This document shows, one piece after another, positions 37,100 to 45,124 of a stretch of 64,000 bases of DNA (position 1 is the stretch's first letter; the number at the start of each line of letters is the position of its first letter). The notes beneath the pieces were generated by a model. That model made no database searches. It was not told where the DNA came from and was given only the letters and a program-made list of their open reading frames with translations. The position numbers and the translations under genes were made by a program. The DNA is taken from assembly GCA_020638655.1 (NCBI GenBank), contig JACKIC010000011.1, forward strand, positions 1-64,000, read 5' to 3'. The DNA comes from Planctomycetota bacterium (GTDB lineage: Bacteria > Planctomycetota > UBA1135 > UBA2386).

Positions 37100-38244
37100 G
37101 GCGCGGCGCGGTGGAGGCGGCGCCGGCCGCACGCGCGCGCCAGGTCCGCTGCGCGGCCGCGGCGTTGCTGCTGCTCGCGGCCTGCGAGTCGACGCCGAAC
37201 CGGCTCGACACCGGCAGCGACGTCGACCGCTACTCGCGGCTCGACGACCCGCAGGGCTCGGCGGCCTATGCCAGCGCGATGGCCGCGCTCGCCCGCGGCG
37301 ATCGCGCGGCGGCGCTGGTCGGACTGCGCAAGACGGTCGAGCTGTGCCCGGAGCACGTGCGCGCGCACCGGCTCTACCAGGACGTGGCGCGGGAACTCGG
37401 CGGCGAGGCCGCGGCCGCGATGATGGCCTATTACCGCCAGCTGCCCGTGCCCGAGGCGCGCGCCGGCGGGTCGCCGGTGCCCGCGTACCTGCAGGCGCGG
37501 CTCGCGGACACTTCGTACGCCCAGGGCAACGCGCTGGCCGAGCTGCTGCGCCGTCACCCCGGTTTTGCATGGGGGCACCTCTCCGCCGGGCGCGTATCGC
37601 GGCGCCAGGGCCGGCTGTTGCAGGCGCTCGACTCGTTCAGCAGCGCCAGCACCTACGACCCCAGATTGCCCGAGGCGCGGCTCGAGCGCGGCCAGGTGCT
37701 CGCCGAGTTGGGCCGTTACGAGGAGTCGGCGCGCGAATACGAGGCCTACCTGGGGCTGGCACCCGACGACGACGCCAGCACCCGCGCCTACATCGACCTG
37801 CTGATCTATCACCTCAGCCGCCTCGATCGCGCCCTCGAGCTGCTGCGGCCGATGCTGGCCGCCGCGCCGAAGGACGTGGAACTGAACATGCAGATGGCCG
37901 CGATCGACTGGTTGGGCAAGCGGCCGCGGCAGGCGCTCGACGGCTACCTCGAGATCCTCGTCGATCACCCCACGCACGCGCGCGCGCTGCTGAACATCGG
38001 CCTGCTCTACTACGAGGTGCTGCCGCGGGACGCCGAAGCGCAGCGTCGCCTGTGGCCGCAGGCGGCGATCGCGTTCCAGTGGTTCTTGCAGAGCGACGAG
38101 CCGCAGGACGGCCACGAACAGTTCGAGCGCACCGTCGCGGTGCCCTATCGGCTGGCGCGCATCGCGGAGGTGTTGGGTGCGGCAGCCACTCAGGCGCCGA
38201 CCGGCCCGCGTTCGCTCGAGGTGCTGCGCTGGCGCGATTCGTGA
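37096..38244 (+). CDS. TPR-repeat lipoprotein
   Basis: The 382-residue protein has a signal with lipobox (AAALLLLAACES) and a mature part made of tetratricopeptide-like helices: AAYASAMAALARGDRAAALVGLRKTVELCPEH, LSAGRVSRRQGRLLQALDSFSSASTYDPRLPEARL and RGQVLAELGRYEESAREYEAYLGLAPDD among others. Such proteins are usually scaffolds in envelope complexes; the partner is unknown, but the upstream lipoprotein is the obvious candidate because the genes overlap (ATGA). The last 55 bases overlap the 3' end of the LPS-kinase-like gene on the other strand, which is unusual for a tail-to-tail pair. Confidence 0.82.
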   Translation: MRRGAVEAAPAARARQVRCAAAALLLLAACESTPNRLDTGSDVDRYSRLDDPQGSAAYASAMAALARGDRAAALVGLRKTVELCPEHVRAHRLYQDVARELGGEAAAAMMAYYRQLPVPEARAGGSPVPAYLQARLADTSYAQGNALAELLRRHPGFAWGHLSAGRVSRRQGRLLQALDSFSSASTYDPRLPEARLERGQVLAELGRYEESAREYEAYLGLAPDDDASTRAYIDLLIYHLSRLDRALELLRPMLAAAPKDVELNMQMAAIDWLGKRPRQALDGYLEILVDHPTHARALLNIGLLYYEVLPRDAEAQRRLWPQAAIAFQWFLQSDEPQDGHEQFERTVAVPYRLARIAEVLGAAATQAPTGPRSLEVLRWRDS

Positions 38245-38936
38245 GCCGCAGCGCGCGCGACCGCAGCGAGGTCGTCGGGGAGTTGCGGCAGCAGGCGTTG
38301 CCAGTCGGCGCGCGCGAGGCGATCGTCGGCGCGACCTGCGGCGCGCAGCCGGAAGCGCGGTGAGTCGAGCTTGGCGAGCTGCCAGCCGTGTTCGCCGTGC
38401 AGTGCCAGGAGGTTGCGCAGATCGAGGTTGCGATCGCGCCAGCCCGAGGCGTGCAGCGCGGCGACGAACCGGCCGATCGCGGCCGCCAGGTCGCGGCGCG
38501 GGGCCGCCTCGGGCAGCCTCGAGAGCAGCACGTCGCAGCGCTCTCCGGGCAGTTCGCGGGTCACGAGCACCGCGCGGGCCAGCAATCCGCAGCGCCGCCA
38601 GGTCGCGACGGCGATCGGTTCGGGGGCTGCAAAGCCTTTGTTGCGAAGCCATTGCAGGGCGCTGAATTCTCGCCTCGCCCGGCTCGTCCACGCCGCCAGG
38701 GGGCGGCGGCCGACGGCGGCTAGACGGGATCTCCAAGTCGGGAAATCGTATGTCTTTACGTAGAATGCGCCGCTCGCATGGGGCAGTCGGCGTACCCAAC
38801 TCGAGCAGTGGTCGGTGACCGGTTCGCCCAGTTCGCGGCCGCCCAACGAGGCGAACTCTGGCAGCCCCTCGACCCCGGCAGGCCATTGCGCTGCGCCGAG
38901 GATCGCGGGTTGAGAACTGGGGATCCTTGTCACCAC
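38190..38936 (-). CDS. Kdo/WaaP-type LPS kinase-like protein
   Basis: From GTG at 38936 the product has 248 residues. The region VRRLPHASGAFYVKTYDFPTWRSRL, then RARREFSALQWLRNKGFAAPEP, then ARAVLVTRELPG, resembles the lipopolysaccharide kinase (Kdo/WaaP, InaA) family: the K in YVKTY would be the ATP-binding lysine and E in RREF the helix C glutamate. The catalytic loop would be FVAALHASGWRDRNLDLRNLL, where the usual HGDLxxxN-like motif reads H-x-x-G-W-x-D-x-x-L-x-x-x-N. It probably phosphorylates core sugar, consistent with kdsB elsewhere. The start is uncertain: several GTGs cluster at 38933-38945 just after a TATACT box. The 3' end overlaps the TPR gene. Confidence 0.72.
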   Translation of the reverse strand: MVTRIPSSQPAILGAAQWPAGVEGLPEFASLGGRELGEPVTDHCSSWVRRLPHASGAFYVKTYDFPTWRSRLAAVGRRPLAAWTSRARREFSALQWLRNKGFAAPEPIAVATWRRCGLLARAVLVTRELPGERCDVLLSRLPEAAPRRDLAAAIGRFVAALHASGWRDRNLDLRNLLALHGEHGWQLAKLDSPRFRLRAAGRADDRLARADWQRLLPQLPDDLAAVARAAAHESRQRSTSSERGPVGA

Positions 38937-38956
38937 GGATTCCACAAGAGTATAGT
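38927..38956 (+). promoter_or_regulatory. Sigma70-type promoter for the HU/IHF gene
   Basis: TTGTCA (38927-38932) and TATAGT (38951-38956) are spaced by 18 bases, each matching the consensus at five of six positions. The leader to the GTG at 39063 would be about 100 bases. It overlaps the start of the divergent LPS-kinase-like gene. Confidence 0.6.
38949..38954 (-). promoter_or_regulatory. Candidate -10 box for the LPS-kinase-like gene
   Basis: On the minus strand TATACT ends 12 bases before the GTG at 38936, implying a leader of about five bases. No -35 is visible. It overlaps the plus-strand hup -10 (38951-38956), so the assignment is uncertain. Confidence 0.3.
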
Positions 38957-39062
38957 GCGGCCTCACTTGACGATCCCGCGGGCCGCTTTGGTTGCCGTCG
39001 ACAACCGTTCGTTCCTCGTCTCTAACGCGCGCTCCCGGGATCCTAAGCGAGGAGACCATGAG

Positions 39063-39449
39063 GTGAAGACCGTCACCAAGAAGGAGCTCGTACATCGCAT
39101 CGCCGAGAAGACCGGCGTGACGAAGGTCGTGGCCAAGGAAGTGATCCAGTCCTTCCTGAACTCGATCATCGACGAACTGGCCGAAGGCAACCGCTTGGAG
39201 TTCCGTGAATTCGGCGTCTTCGAGTCGCGCGAACGCGCGGCCCGGCTGGCGCAGAATCCGCGCACGCTCGAGAAGGTGCCGGTGCCGGCCAAGCGCATCG
39301 TCAAGTTCAAGGTCGGCCGCTTGATGCGCAAGAAGGTGTCCGGTGAGGACGTCGGCGGCCTGTCGCTCGAGGACGACGACGACGACGACACCACCGCGGC
39401 GCACCCGCGCGGCGCAGTCGGCGGGCACGAAGCCAGCGGCATGGCGTAG
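39063..39449 (+). CDS. HU/IHF-family DNA-binding protein with acidic tail
   Basis: The 128-residue protein bends and compacts DNA. The core of about 92 residues is clear: TKKELVHRIAEKTGVTKVVAKEVIQ for the dimerising helices, FREFGVF, and the DNA-embracing arm with ARLAQNPRT and VPVPAKRIVKFKVG. The arm's conserved proline (QNP) is kept. It is followed by a tail with six consecutive aspartates (LEDDDDDDT) and a His/Gly/Ala end, absent from E. coli HU or IHF. GTG at 39063 follows CGAGGAGA by seven bases; an ATG at 39058 runs straight into a stop. Own promoter and, downstream, a hairpin. Confidence 0.95.
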   Translation: MKTVTKKELVHRIAEKTGVTKVVAKEVIQSFLNSIIDELAEGNRLEFREFGVFESRERAARLAQNPRTLEKVPVPAKRIVKFKVGRLMRKKVSGEDVGGLSLEDDDDDDTTAAHPRGAVGGHEASGMA

Positions 39450-39458
39450 GCGACGCGC

Positions 39459-39478
39459 GCGCGGACCCAAGTCCGCGC
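39459..39478. terminator. Hairpin between convergent HU/IHF and trans-sulfuration genes
   Basis: GCGCGGAC at 39459-39466 pairs with GTCCGCGC at 39471-39478 across a four-base CCAA loop, ten bases after the HU/IHF stop. It lies in the gap between convergent genes; no T-run follows. Confidence 0.45.
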
Positions 39479-39522
39479 AGGCGCGGGTAGTAGCACGCCG
39501 GTCGTCCTGACCGGATGGTCGT

Positions 39523-40683
39523 TCACACCCGCCGCAGCGCCTGCTCGAGATCCGCGACGAGGTCGTCGAGGTCCTCGATGCCGACCGACAGGCGCACGAG
39601 CCCGTCGCCGAGGCCGGCCTTGCGTCGCGCCGCCGCCGGGATCGACGCGTGGGTCATCGAGGCGGGATGATCGACGAGGCTCTCGACGCCGCCGAGACTC
39701 TCGGCGAGGGAGAACACCTGCAGGTCGGCGAGGAAGCGCTTGGCCTTGGCGACCGAGGCCTTGAGCTCCACCGAGACCATGCCGCCGCCGGCGCGCATCT
39801 GCTTCTTCGCGATGCGATGCGTCGGGTGGCTCTTCAGCCACGGGTAGTGGACGCGCTCCACCTTGCGGTGGCCTTCGAGCCACCTGGCGATCTGCATGGC
39901 GCTGTCGCAGTGCCGCTCCATGCGCACGTGCAGCGTCTTGGTGCCGCGCAGTACCAGGAAGCTGTCCATCGGGCCGGGCGTGCCGCCGCACGAGTTCTGG
40001 AAGTGCTTGAGCCGCGTGTAGAGCTCGTCGTCGTTGCAGACGAGCACGCCGCCGACCACGTCGCTGTGGCCGCCGAGGTACTTGGTGGTCGAGTGCACGA
40101 CGATGTCGCAGCCCAGCGCCAGCGGCAGCTGCAGGTAGGGGGTGGCGAAGGTGTTGTCCGCCATCGTCAGGATGCCCTGTTTGCGGCAGATCTTGGCGAT
40201 CGCCGCCAGATCGCTGCAGCGCAGCAGCGGGTTGGTCGGCGTCTCGAGCATGACCAGGCGCGTGTTCGGACGCAGGGCGGCCTCGAGCTCGTCGAGGTTC
40301 GTCATGTCGACGAACGTCGTCTCGACGCCGAACTTGGCGTAGAGGGTGGCCAGGATCCGGTAGGTGCCGCCGTAGAGGTCGTTGCCGGCGACCACGTGAT
40401 CGCCCGACTGCAGCAGGTTCAGCACGCAGTGGATCGCGGCCATGCCGCTCGCGAAGCCGATGCCGTGCTTGCCGCCCTCGAGCGCGGCGAGGTTGCCCTC
40501 CATCGCGCTGCGTGTCGGGTTGCCCGAACGCGAGTAGTCGAAGCCCTTGGTGACGTTGGGCGCCGACTGCACGTAGGTGCTGGTCATGAACACGGGGGTC
40601 ATGATCGCCCCCGTGCTCGGGTCGGGAGACTGGCCGGCATGGATGGCGCGGGTGCCGAAGCCCGCTTTTCGTTGGCTCTTCAT
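39523..40683 (-). CDS. Cys/Met-metabolism PLP enzyme (cystathionine gamma-synthase/lyase type)
   Basis: The 386-residue PLP enzyme belongs to the trans-sulfuration family. Motifs: GFGTRAIHAGQSPDPSTGAIMTPVFMTSTY at the N-terminus, YSRSGNPTR, ALEGGKHGIGFASGMAAI, DNTFATPYLQLPL, and the Schiff-base lysine in HSTTKYLGGHSD, with SLGGVESLVDHPA at the C-terminus. The family includes cystathionine gamma-synthase, gamma-lyase, beta-lyase and O-acyl-homoserine sulfhydrylase; sequence alone does not decide among them, though SLGGVESL and length favour gamma-synthase or gamma-lyase. ATG at 40683 has no Shine-Dalgarno; a TAAACT box ends 11 bases upstream. Divergent from mutS2. Confidence 0.93.
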   Translation of the reverse strand: MKSQRKAGFGTRAIHAGQSPDPSTGAIMTPVFMTSTYVQSAPNVTKGFDYSRSGNPTRSAMEGNLAALEGGKHGIGFASGMAAIHCVLNLLQSGDHVVAGNDLYGGTYRILATLYAKFGVETTFVDMTNLDELEAALRPNTRLVMLETPTNPLLRCSDLAAIAKICRKQGILTMADNTFATPYLQLPLALGCDIVVHSTTKYLGGHSDVVGGVLVCNDDELYTRLKHFQNSCGGTPGPMDSFLVLRGTKTLHVRMERHCDSAMQIARWLEGHRKVERVHYPWLKSHPTHRIAKKQMRAGGGMVSVELKASVAKAKRFLADLQVFSLAESLGGVESLVDHPASMTHASIPAAARRKAGLGDGLVRLSVGIEDLDDLVADLEQALRRV

Positions 40684-40694
40684 CGAGGGCGAAG

Positions 40695-40700
40695 AGTTTA
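40695..40700 (-). promoter_or_regulatory. Candidate -10 box for short-leader trans-sulfuration mRNA
   Basis: TAAACT on the minus strand ends 11 bases before the ATG at 40683, giving a predicted leader of four or five bases. It is one of the few AT-rich patches in this divergent gap; no -35 is evident. Confidence 0.35.
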
Positions 40701-40732
40701 CAAGCGGGAACGGGCGGGCAACATGCTCGAGC

Positions 40733-42805
40733 ATGCCGAAGCCGCCGGATCCCGATCGCCGCGACGAGTCGTTCGCGCTCGACGCGCTCGAGTACGGGGT
40801 CGTTCGTACCCTGCTCGACGAGCGCCTGGGCACACCCGTCGGGCGCCTTGCGGTCGAACGCCTCGCGCCGTATCGCGACCTGCCGGCGCTGCAGCGGGAG
40901 CTGGCCGCGGTCGCGGCCCTGGCCGACAAGCTCGGGCCGCGCGAGTCGCTGCCGCTCGGCGGCGCGCTCGAGGTGCGCTGGCTCGACGGCTTCCTGCGCG
41001 GTGAGCACGCGCTGCAGTCCCGCGACCTGGCCGAGCTCAAGCGGTTGGTGCGCGCCGGGGAGCGCTGCCGCCTGTGGTTCGGCGCCGGCGCGCTGCCGCT
41101 GCAGCAGTTCGCCGGCGCGGCGCCGCAGCTCGCCGACCTCGTCGAGGAGCTCGAGCAGATCGTCGACGACCGCGGTGAGGTCCTCGACTCCGCGTCGCCC
41201 AAGCTCGCTGCGGCGCGGCGCGAGATCGAGCAGGCGCGGCTCGTGGTCGACACCACGGTGGTGCGCGTGCTCAGCAGCGCCGAGGTGCGCAAGGTGCTGC
41301 AGTCGCCGGAGCCAGCGTGGCGCCACGGCCGGCCCGTGCTGCAGGTCAAGGCCGAGCTGCGCCACAAGGTCGCCGGCGTGATGCACGACCGCAGCGCCTC
41401 GGGCGCGACCGTGTTCGTCGAGCCCGAGGAGGTCGTCGACGCCGCCAACAAGCTGTCGGACCTGCAGGCCAGGGAGGCGCGCGAGATCCAGGTGGTGCTC
41501 GTCGACGTGGCGCGCGCGCTGCAGCGGCTGGCGGAGCCGCTGCACGCGGCGGTCGATTTCGTCGCGGCGTCCGACCTGCTGCAGGCCAAGGCGCGGCTCG
41601 TCGCCGAGGGCTACACCGTTCCCGAGGTCGGCGCCGAAGGGCCGCTGCGCCTCGCCGGCGGGCGGCACCCGCTGCTGCTGCGCGGGCCGGCGCCCGAGCA
41701 GGTCGTGCCGCTGGAACTGTCGCTCGGAGATCCGCACCGCCTGTTGGTGGTCACGGGGCCCAACACCGGCGGCAAGACCGTGGTGCTCAAGACCGTCGGC
41801 CTGCTGTCGCTGATGGCGCTCAGCGGCGTGCCGATTCCCGCGGCGGTGGGGGCGCAGGTGCCGTTCTTCGCGGCGGTGCAGGCCGACATCGGCGACGAGC
41901 AGGGCATCTCGCAGAACCTGTCGACGTTCAGTTCGCACGTGCAGCGCATCGCCCGCTGCCTGCGTCAGGCCGGCGGGCGCGCGCTGATCCTGCTCGACGA
42001 GCTGGGTGCCGGCACCGATCCCGAGGAAGGCGGCGTGCTGGGTTATGCCGTGCTCGAGCAGCTGGTCGCGGCGCAGGCCTACGCGGTGGTCACCACGCAT
42101 CTGGGGCGCCTCAAGGACTTCGCCTACCAGCACGACGGCGCCGAGAACGGCTGCATGGCCTTCGACGGCGCCTCGCTGCGGCCGCTCTATCGCCTCGACG
42201 TCGGCATTCCGGGCAACAGCCACGCGCTCGACATCGCCGCGCGCGTCGGCATGCCCGAGCGCGTGGTCGCGCGCGCGCGCGAGCTGCTGGGGCCACGCGA
42301 CCAGACCCTCGACCACGTGATCGAGCGCGTGCAGGTGGCGCGGCGCCAGGCCGAGGAGGACCGCAAACGCACCGCCGACATCAGCCGCAGCGTCGCGGCG
42401 CAGAAGGTCGAACTCGACGAACGCCTCGCCGGCGCCGTGCGCAAGGAGAACTGGCTGCAGGAAGAAGCCGACGGTGTCGTCGAGGCCGAGCTGCGCGCGG
42501 CCCAGGCGGCGCTGCAGCTGCCGCTGCAGGGGCTGCTCAGCGCCCCCGGCAAGCACGGCGAGAGCGCGCGGGCGCTGAAGACCGTCGTCGACGGGCTGCT
42601 CAAGAGCGCTGCGCTGCACCGGCGGCGCGTGCGCTTCTGCCACGGGCTCAAGAAGGGCGCGCAGGTGTTCCTGCCGCGTTGGCGGCGGTTGTGCGTCGTG
42701 CACAAGATCGACAAGGTGCGCGAGACGCTGACCGTCGACTACGGCAAGGTCCGCATGGAGGTGCCGTTCGAAGACGTCTCCTGGCTGCAGCCGCTCGGGG
42801 AATGA
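40733..42805 (+). CDS. mutS2: MutS2-family ATPase lacking the Smr domain
   Basis: The 690-residue protein has the MutS2 lever/clamp region, then the ATPase with Walker A GPNTGGKTVVLKTVG (about 343), the DEQGISQNLSTFSSHV and LILLDELGAGTDPEEGG motifs, and the STHL-like switch VVTTHLGRLKDFA. A long charged coiled segment (about 525-620) and a small KOW-like beta domain follow (ending VRMEVPFEDVSWLQPL). The protein stops there, about 90 residues before the usual end, so the C-terminal Smr endonuclease domain is absent. MutS2 acts in recombination suppression or in splitting collided ribosomes in species studied; without Smr only the ATPase functions remain. No Shine-Dalgarno is obvious at 40733. 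Confidence 0.93.
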   Translation: MPKPPDPDRRDESFALDALEYGVVRTLLDERLGTPVGRLAVERLAPYRDLPALQRELAAVAALADKLGPRESLPLGGALEVRWLDGFLRGEHALQSRDLAELKRLVRAGERCRLWFGAGALPLQQFAGAAPQLADLVEELEQIVDDRGEVLDSASPKLAAARREIEQARLVVDTTVVRVLSSAEVRKVLQSPEPAWRHGRPVLQVKAELRHKVAGVMHDRSASGATVFVEPEEVVDAANKLSDLQAREAREIQVVLVDVARALQRLAEPLHAAVDFVAASDLLQAKARLVAEGYTVPEVGAEGPLRLAGGRHPLLLRGPAPEQVVPLELSLGDPHRLLVVTGPNTGGKTVVLKTVGLLSLMALSGVPIPAAVGAQVPFFAAVQADIGDEQGISQNLSTFSSHVQRIARCLRQAGGRALILLDELGAGTDPEEGGVLGYAVLEQLVAAQAYAVVTTHLGRLKDFAYQHDGAENGCMAFDGASLRPLYRLDVGIPGNSHALDIAARVGMPERVVARARELLGPRDQTLDHVIERVQVARRQAEEDRKRTADISRSVAAQKVELDERLAGAVRKENWLQEEADGVVEAELRAAQAALQLPLQGLLSAPGKHGESARALKTVVDGLLKSAALHRRRVRFCHGLKKGAQVFLPRWRRLCVVHKIDKVRETLTVDYGKVRMEVPFEDVSWLQPLGE

Positions 42806-42920
42806 GGCCGCGGCTTGCCGCGCCTGCCCAGGCCGGTAGCATCGCCCGGCCAGGCGCGCGCCTTCGCTCCGATGCCGTGTGCCCACGCGGCGCGAACGCG
42901 CGCCCTGCCGTGAGCCAGCC

Positions 42921-43325
42921 ATGCTCCCCTCCGTCCTCCTCGCCGACAACGACGCCGCCGTCAGCGGCCTGCTGGCCGAAGTGCTGCGTCGCTCCGGCGT
43001 CGAGGTCGAGCAGGTGTTCGACGGTGAGGCGGCGCGTCGGCGCGCCTCAGAGCGCGTGCCGGACGTGCTGGTCTGCGACCTGGACATGCCGAAGATGTCG
43101 GGCATCGACGTGCTCGAGGCCTTGCGCGATCAGCCGCGGCAGCCGCCGACGCTGGTGATCTCGGGCTATCTGGACGCGGCCATCGAGGCGCGGTTGGCGC
43201 AGCTGCCGTTCGTGCACACCGTGTTGCGCAAGCCCTTCGATCTGATGATGTTCGCCGGGCTGGTGCGCGAGTTGGCGAGCGCCGGCGGAGCCGGGCCGGC
43301 AGGCGAACGAGAGGCCTCGGCTTGA
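42921..43325 (+). CDS. Stand-alone response-regulator receiver domain
   Basis: The 134-residue protein is one receiver domain. Acidic pocket residues are in LLADND (about 8-11), the phosphoacceptor is the Asp in CDLDMPKMSG (about 54), the switch Ser is in VISGY and the conserved lysine in LRKPFD. No output domain follows, so it acts as a phosphorelay or binding module like CheY or Spo0F; no histidine kinase is nearby. ATG at 42921 precedes the conserved start. Its TGA overlaps the TTG start of aroC (TTGA), a coupling with no known regulatory logic. Confidence 0.9.
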   Translation: MLPSVLLADNDAAVSGLLAEVLRRSGVEVEQVFDGEAARRRASERVPDVLVCDLDMPKMSGIDVLEALRDQPRQPPTLVISGYLDAAIEARLAQLPFVHTVLRKPFDLMMFAGLVRELASAGGAGPAGEREASA

Positions 43326-44530
43326 GCGGATTCCTGCGCCGGCTGACCTTCCGCACCGCGGGGGAATCGCACGGGCCGATGGTGGTGGCGCTGCTCGAGG
43401 GCCTGCCGCGCGGCCTGCCGATCGACCTGGCGGCCGTCGACGCGACGCTGCGCCTGCGGCAGGGGGGCGCCGGCCGCGGCGGTCGGCAGCGCATCGAAGA
43501 CGACCGCGTGCAGATCCTCGGCGGCGTGCGCCGCGGTCGCACCATCGGCTCGCCGCTGGCGCTCGCCGTCGCCAACCGCGACCACAGCATCGACGATCTG
43601 CCGGAGCCCTCGCGCCCGCGCCCGGGGCACGGCGACCTGGCCGGGTGCTTCCACTGGCTGGACACGGACATCCGCTCGACCCTCGAGCGCGCTTCCGCGC
43701 GCGAGACCTGCGCGCGCGTCGCCGCCGGGGCGGTGTGCGCGCAGCTGCTGGGCCTCGCCGGCACCGAGGTGCTCGGGTACGTGCGCGCCGTGCACGCCGC
43801 GGTGCTGCCTGCGGACCGGCCCGGTGTCTCGTTCGGCCCGGGGGGGACACCGCTCGCGCAGTGGCGGGCCCGCCGCGATGGCACGCGCCTCTACACGCTC
43901 GACGCGGACGCCGACGCCGCGATGCTCGAGCGGGTGCAGGAGGCCGCGCGCAAGGAGGATACGGTCGGCGGTGTGGTCGAGGTCGCGGCCGCGGGGGTGG
44001 TGCCCGGGCTCGGCTCCTGCGTGCAGTGGGAGGAGAAGCTCGATGCGCGACTGGCGGCGGCCCTGATGTCGATCCCGGCGGTGAAGGGCGTGGAGGTCGG
44101 TGTCGGCTTCGGCGCCGCCGCCGCGTTCGGATCCCAGGTCCACGACCCGATCGGCGCCGAGCGCGGGGGCGCGGGCGGCGCCGTGTTCCAGCGCCCGTCG
44201 AACCGCGCCGGCGGCCTCGAGGCGGGCATGACCAACGGGCAGCCGCTGGTGCTGCGGGCGGCGATGAAGCCGATCTCGACCCTGCGCCAGCCGCTCGCCA
44301 GCGTGGACCTGAGCTCCGGTGCGCCCGCGCTCGCCGGCTACGAACGGTCGGACGTGTGCGCGGTGTCGGCGTGCGCGATCGTCGCCGAGGCGATGGTGGC
44401 GCTGGTGCTTGCCGACGCTCTGCTCGAGCGCATCGGCGGAGAGTCCGTCGGCGAACTGCAGTCCCGCCTGCAGGTGTTCCTCGCGGAGGCCCGGCGTCTG
44501 GGGGGCGGCGGCAGCGCGCCAACCCGCTGA
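43322..44530 (+). CDS. aroC: Chorismate synthase
   Basis: The 402-residue FMN-dependent enzyme turns EPSP into chorismate, the branch point for aromatic amino acids and folate. Signatures: FRTAGESHGPMVV, RLRQGGAGRGGRQRIEDDRVQILGGVRRGRTIGSPLA, RPRPGHGDLAG, RASARETCARVAAGAV, and RPSNRAGGLEAGMTNGQPLVLRAAMKPI. The first His and the Arg-rich FMN contacts are kept. The family N-terminus begins exactly at the TTG at 43322, which overlaps the receiver gene's stop; no ATG or GTG fits. Slightly longer than the E. coli enzyme, with insertions around residues 170-190. Last protein gene before the tRNA operon. Confidence 0.97.
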   Translation: MSGFLRRLTFRTAGESHGPMVVALLEGLPRGLPIDLAAVDATLRLRQGGAGRGGRQRIEDDRVQILGGVRRGRTIGSPLALAVANRDHSIDDLPEPSRPRPGHGDLAGCFHWLDTDIRSTLERASARETCARVAAGAVCAQLLGLAGTEVLGYVRAVHAAVLPADRPGVSFGPGGTPLAQWRARRDGTRLYTLDADADAAMLERVQEAARKEDTVGGVVEVAAAGVVPGLGSCVQWEEKLDARLAAALMSIPAVKGVEVGVGFGAAAAFGSQVHDPIGAERGGAGGAVFQRPSNRAGGLEAGMTNGQPLVLRAAMKPISTLRQPLASVDLSSGAPALAGYERSDVCAVSACAIVAEAMVALVLADALLERIGGESVGELQSRLQVFLAEARRLGGGGSAPTR

Positions 44531-44605
44531 ATGGGCCAGCGGGCCGCGGCCGCCGGGCGATCGTCGGCGGCGGGCGATCGCGCCAAAAAAAGGCCACCGC
44601 CGACC

Positions 44606-44633
44606 TTGAACTGCCTTCGGCCGTCGGTATCTT
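44606..44633 (+). promoter_or_regulatory. Sigma70-type promoter of the tRNA-tuf operon
   Basis: TTGAAC (44606-44611) and TATCTT (44628-44633) are spaced by 16 bases, in the right place to start transcription about 20 bases before the first tRNA. It could serve the tRNAs and tuf, and perhaps genes further down. Confidence 0.6.
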
Positions 44634-44661
44634 CCTTCGGCCTTTCCCTAGCAGTTAGCCC

Positions 44662-44737
44662 GCTAGCGTAGCTCAACTGGTAGAGCACCTGATTTGTAAT
44701 CTGGAGGTTGTGGGTTCGATTCCCATCGCTAGCTCCA
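44662..44737 (+). tRNA. tRNA-Thr(TGT)
   Basis: Acceptor arms GCTAGCG and CGCTAGC pair fully; CCA is encoded. The anticodon loop TTTGTAA gives anticodon TGT (threonine, ACA), with a normal T arm (GTGGG TTCGATT CCCAT). Confidence 0.97.
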
Positions 44738-44848
44738 GACCGTCAGGTGATCGGCCGGTTGCTCGCGGGGTGAGCGGTTCCACCAGCCGGTGGGGCCGAC
44801 CACCGGTTGGCGCGCGGCTCGGGGAAGGACGCACGGACGTGCAACGTC

Positions 44849-44933
44849 GGGCGGATACCAAAGCGGCCAAATGGACCAGACTGTAAATCTGGCGGCTCAG
44901 CCTTCGCAGGTTCGAATCCTGCTCCGCCCACCA
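44849..44933 (+). tRNA. tRNA-Tyr(GTA)
   Basis: Acceptor arms GGGCGGA and TCCGCCC pair; CCA is encoded. Anticodon loop CTGTAAA gives GTA (tyrosine). The long variable arm (about 44893-44906) is as expected for bacterial tRNA-Tyr. Confidence 0.97.
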
Positions 44934-45022
44934 GTCTTCCATCTGCCGACGCGGCCAGCCGCCGAGGTCGATGGATCTTCTGGATGACGTGGACGTCGTG
45001 CGCTCGGTTGGATAGTCAGTTC

Positions 45023-45079
45023 TTCGAAGTTCAGTGGGCTTCGAAGTCAGTCGGTTCGAAGTCAGTCGGTTCGAAATCG
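45023..45079. repeat. 15-bp tandem repeat between tRNA-Tyr and tRNA-Gly
   Basis: TTCGAAGTCAGTCGG occurs at 45040-45054 and 45055-45069, with a truncated third copy at 45070-45079 and a degenerate one at 45023-45039. Each unit contains the palindrome TTCGAA. No gene lies here. Confidence 0.85.
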
Positions 45080-45124
45080 CCTTCTTCTGGTGGCCATCCT
45101 CTCGAGGGTGCTCAACAGAGGGAT

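Noticed and set aside
38761..38766. TAGAAT at 38761 as a promoter for the HU/IHF gene
   Set aside because: No -35 partner and it lies inside the LPS-kinase-like coding region; the TTGTCA/TATAGT pair at 38927 is better placed and better matched.
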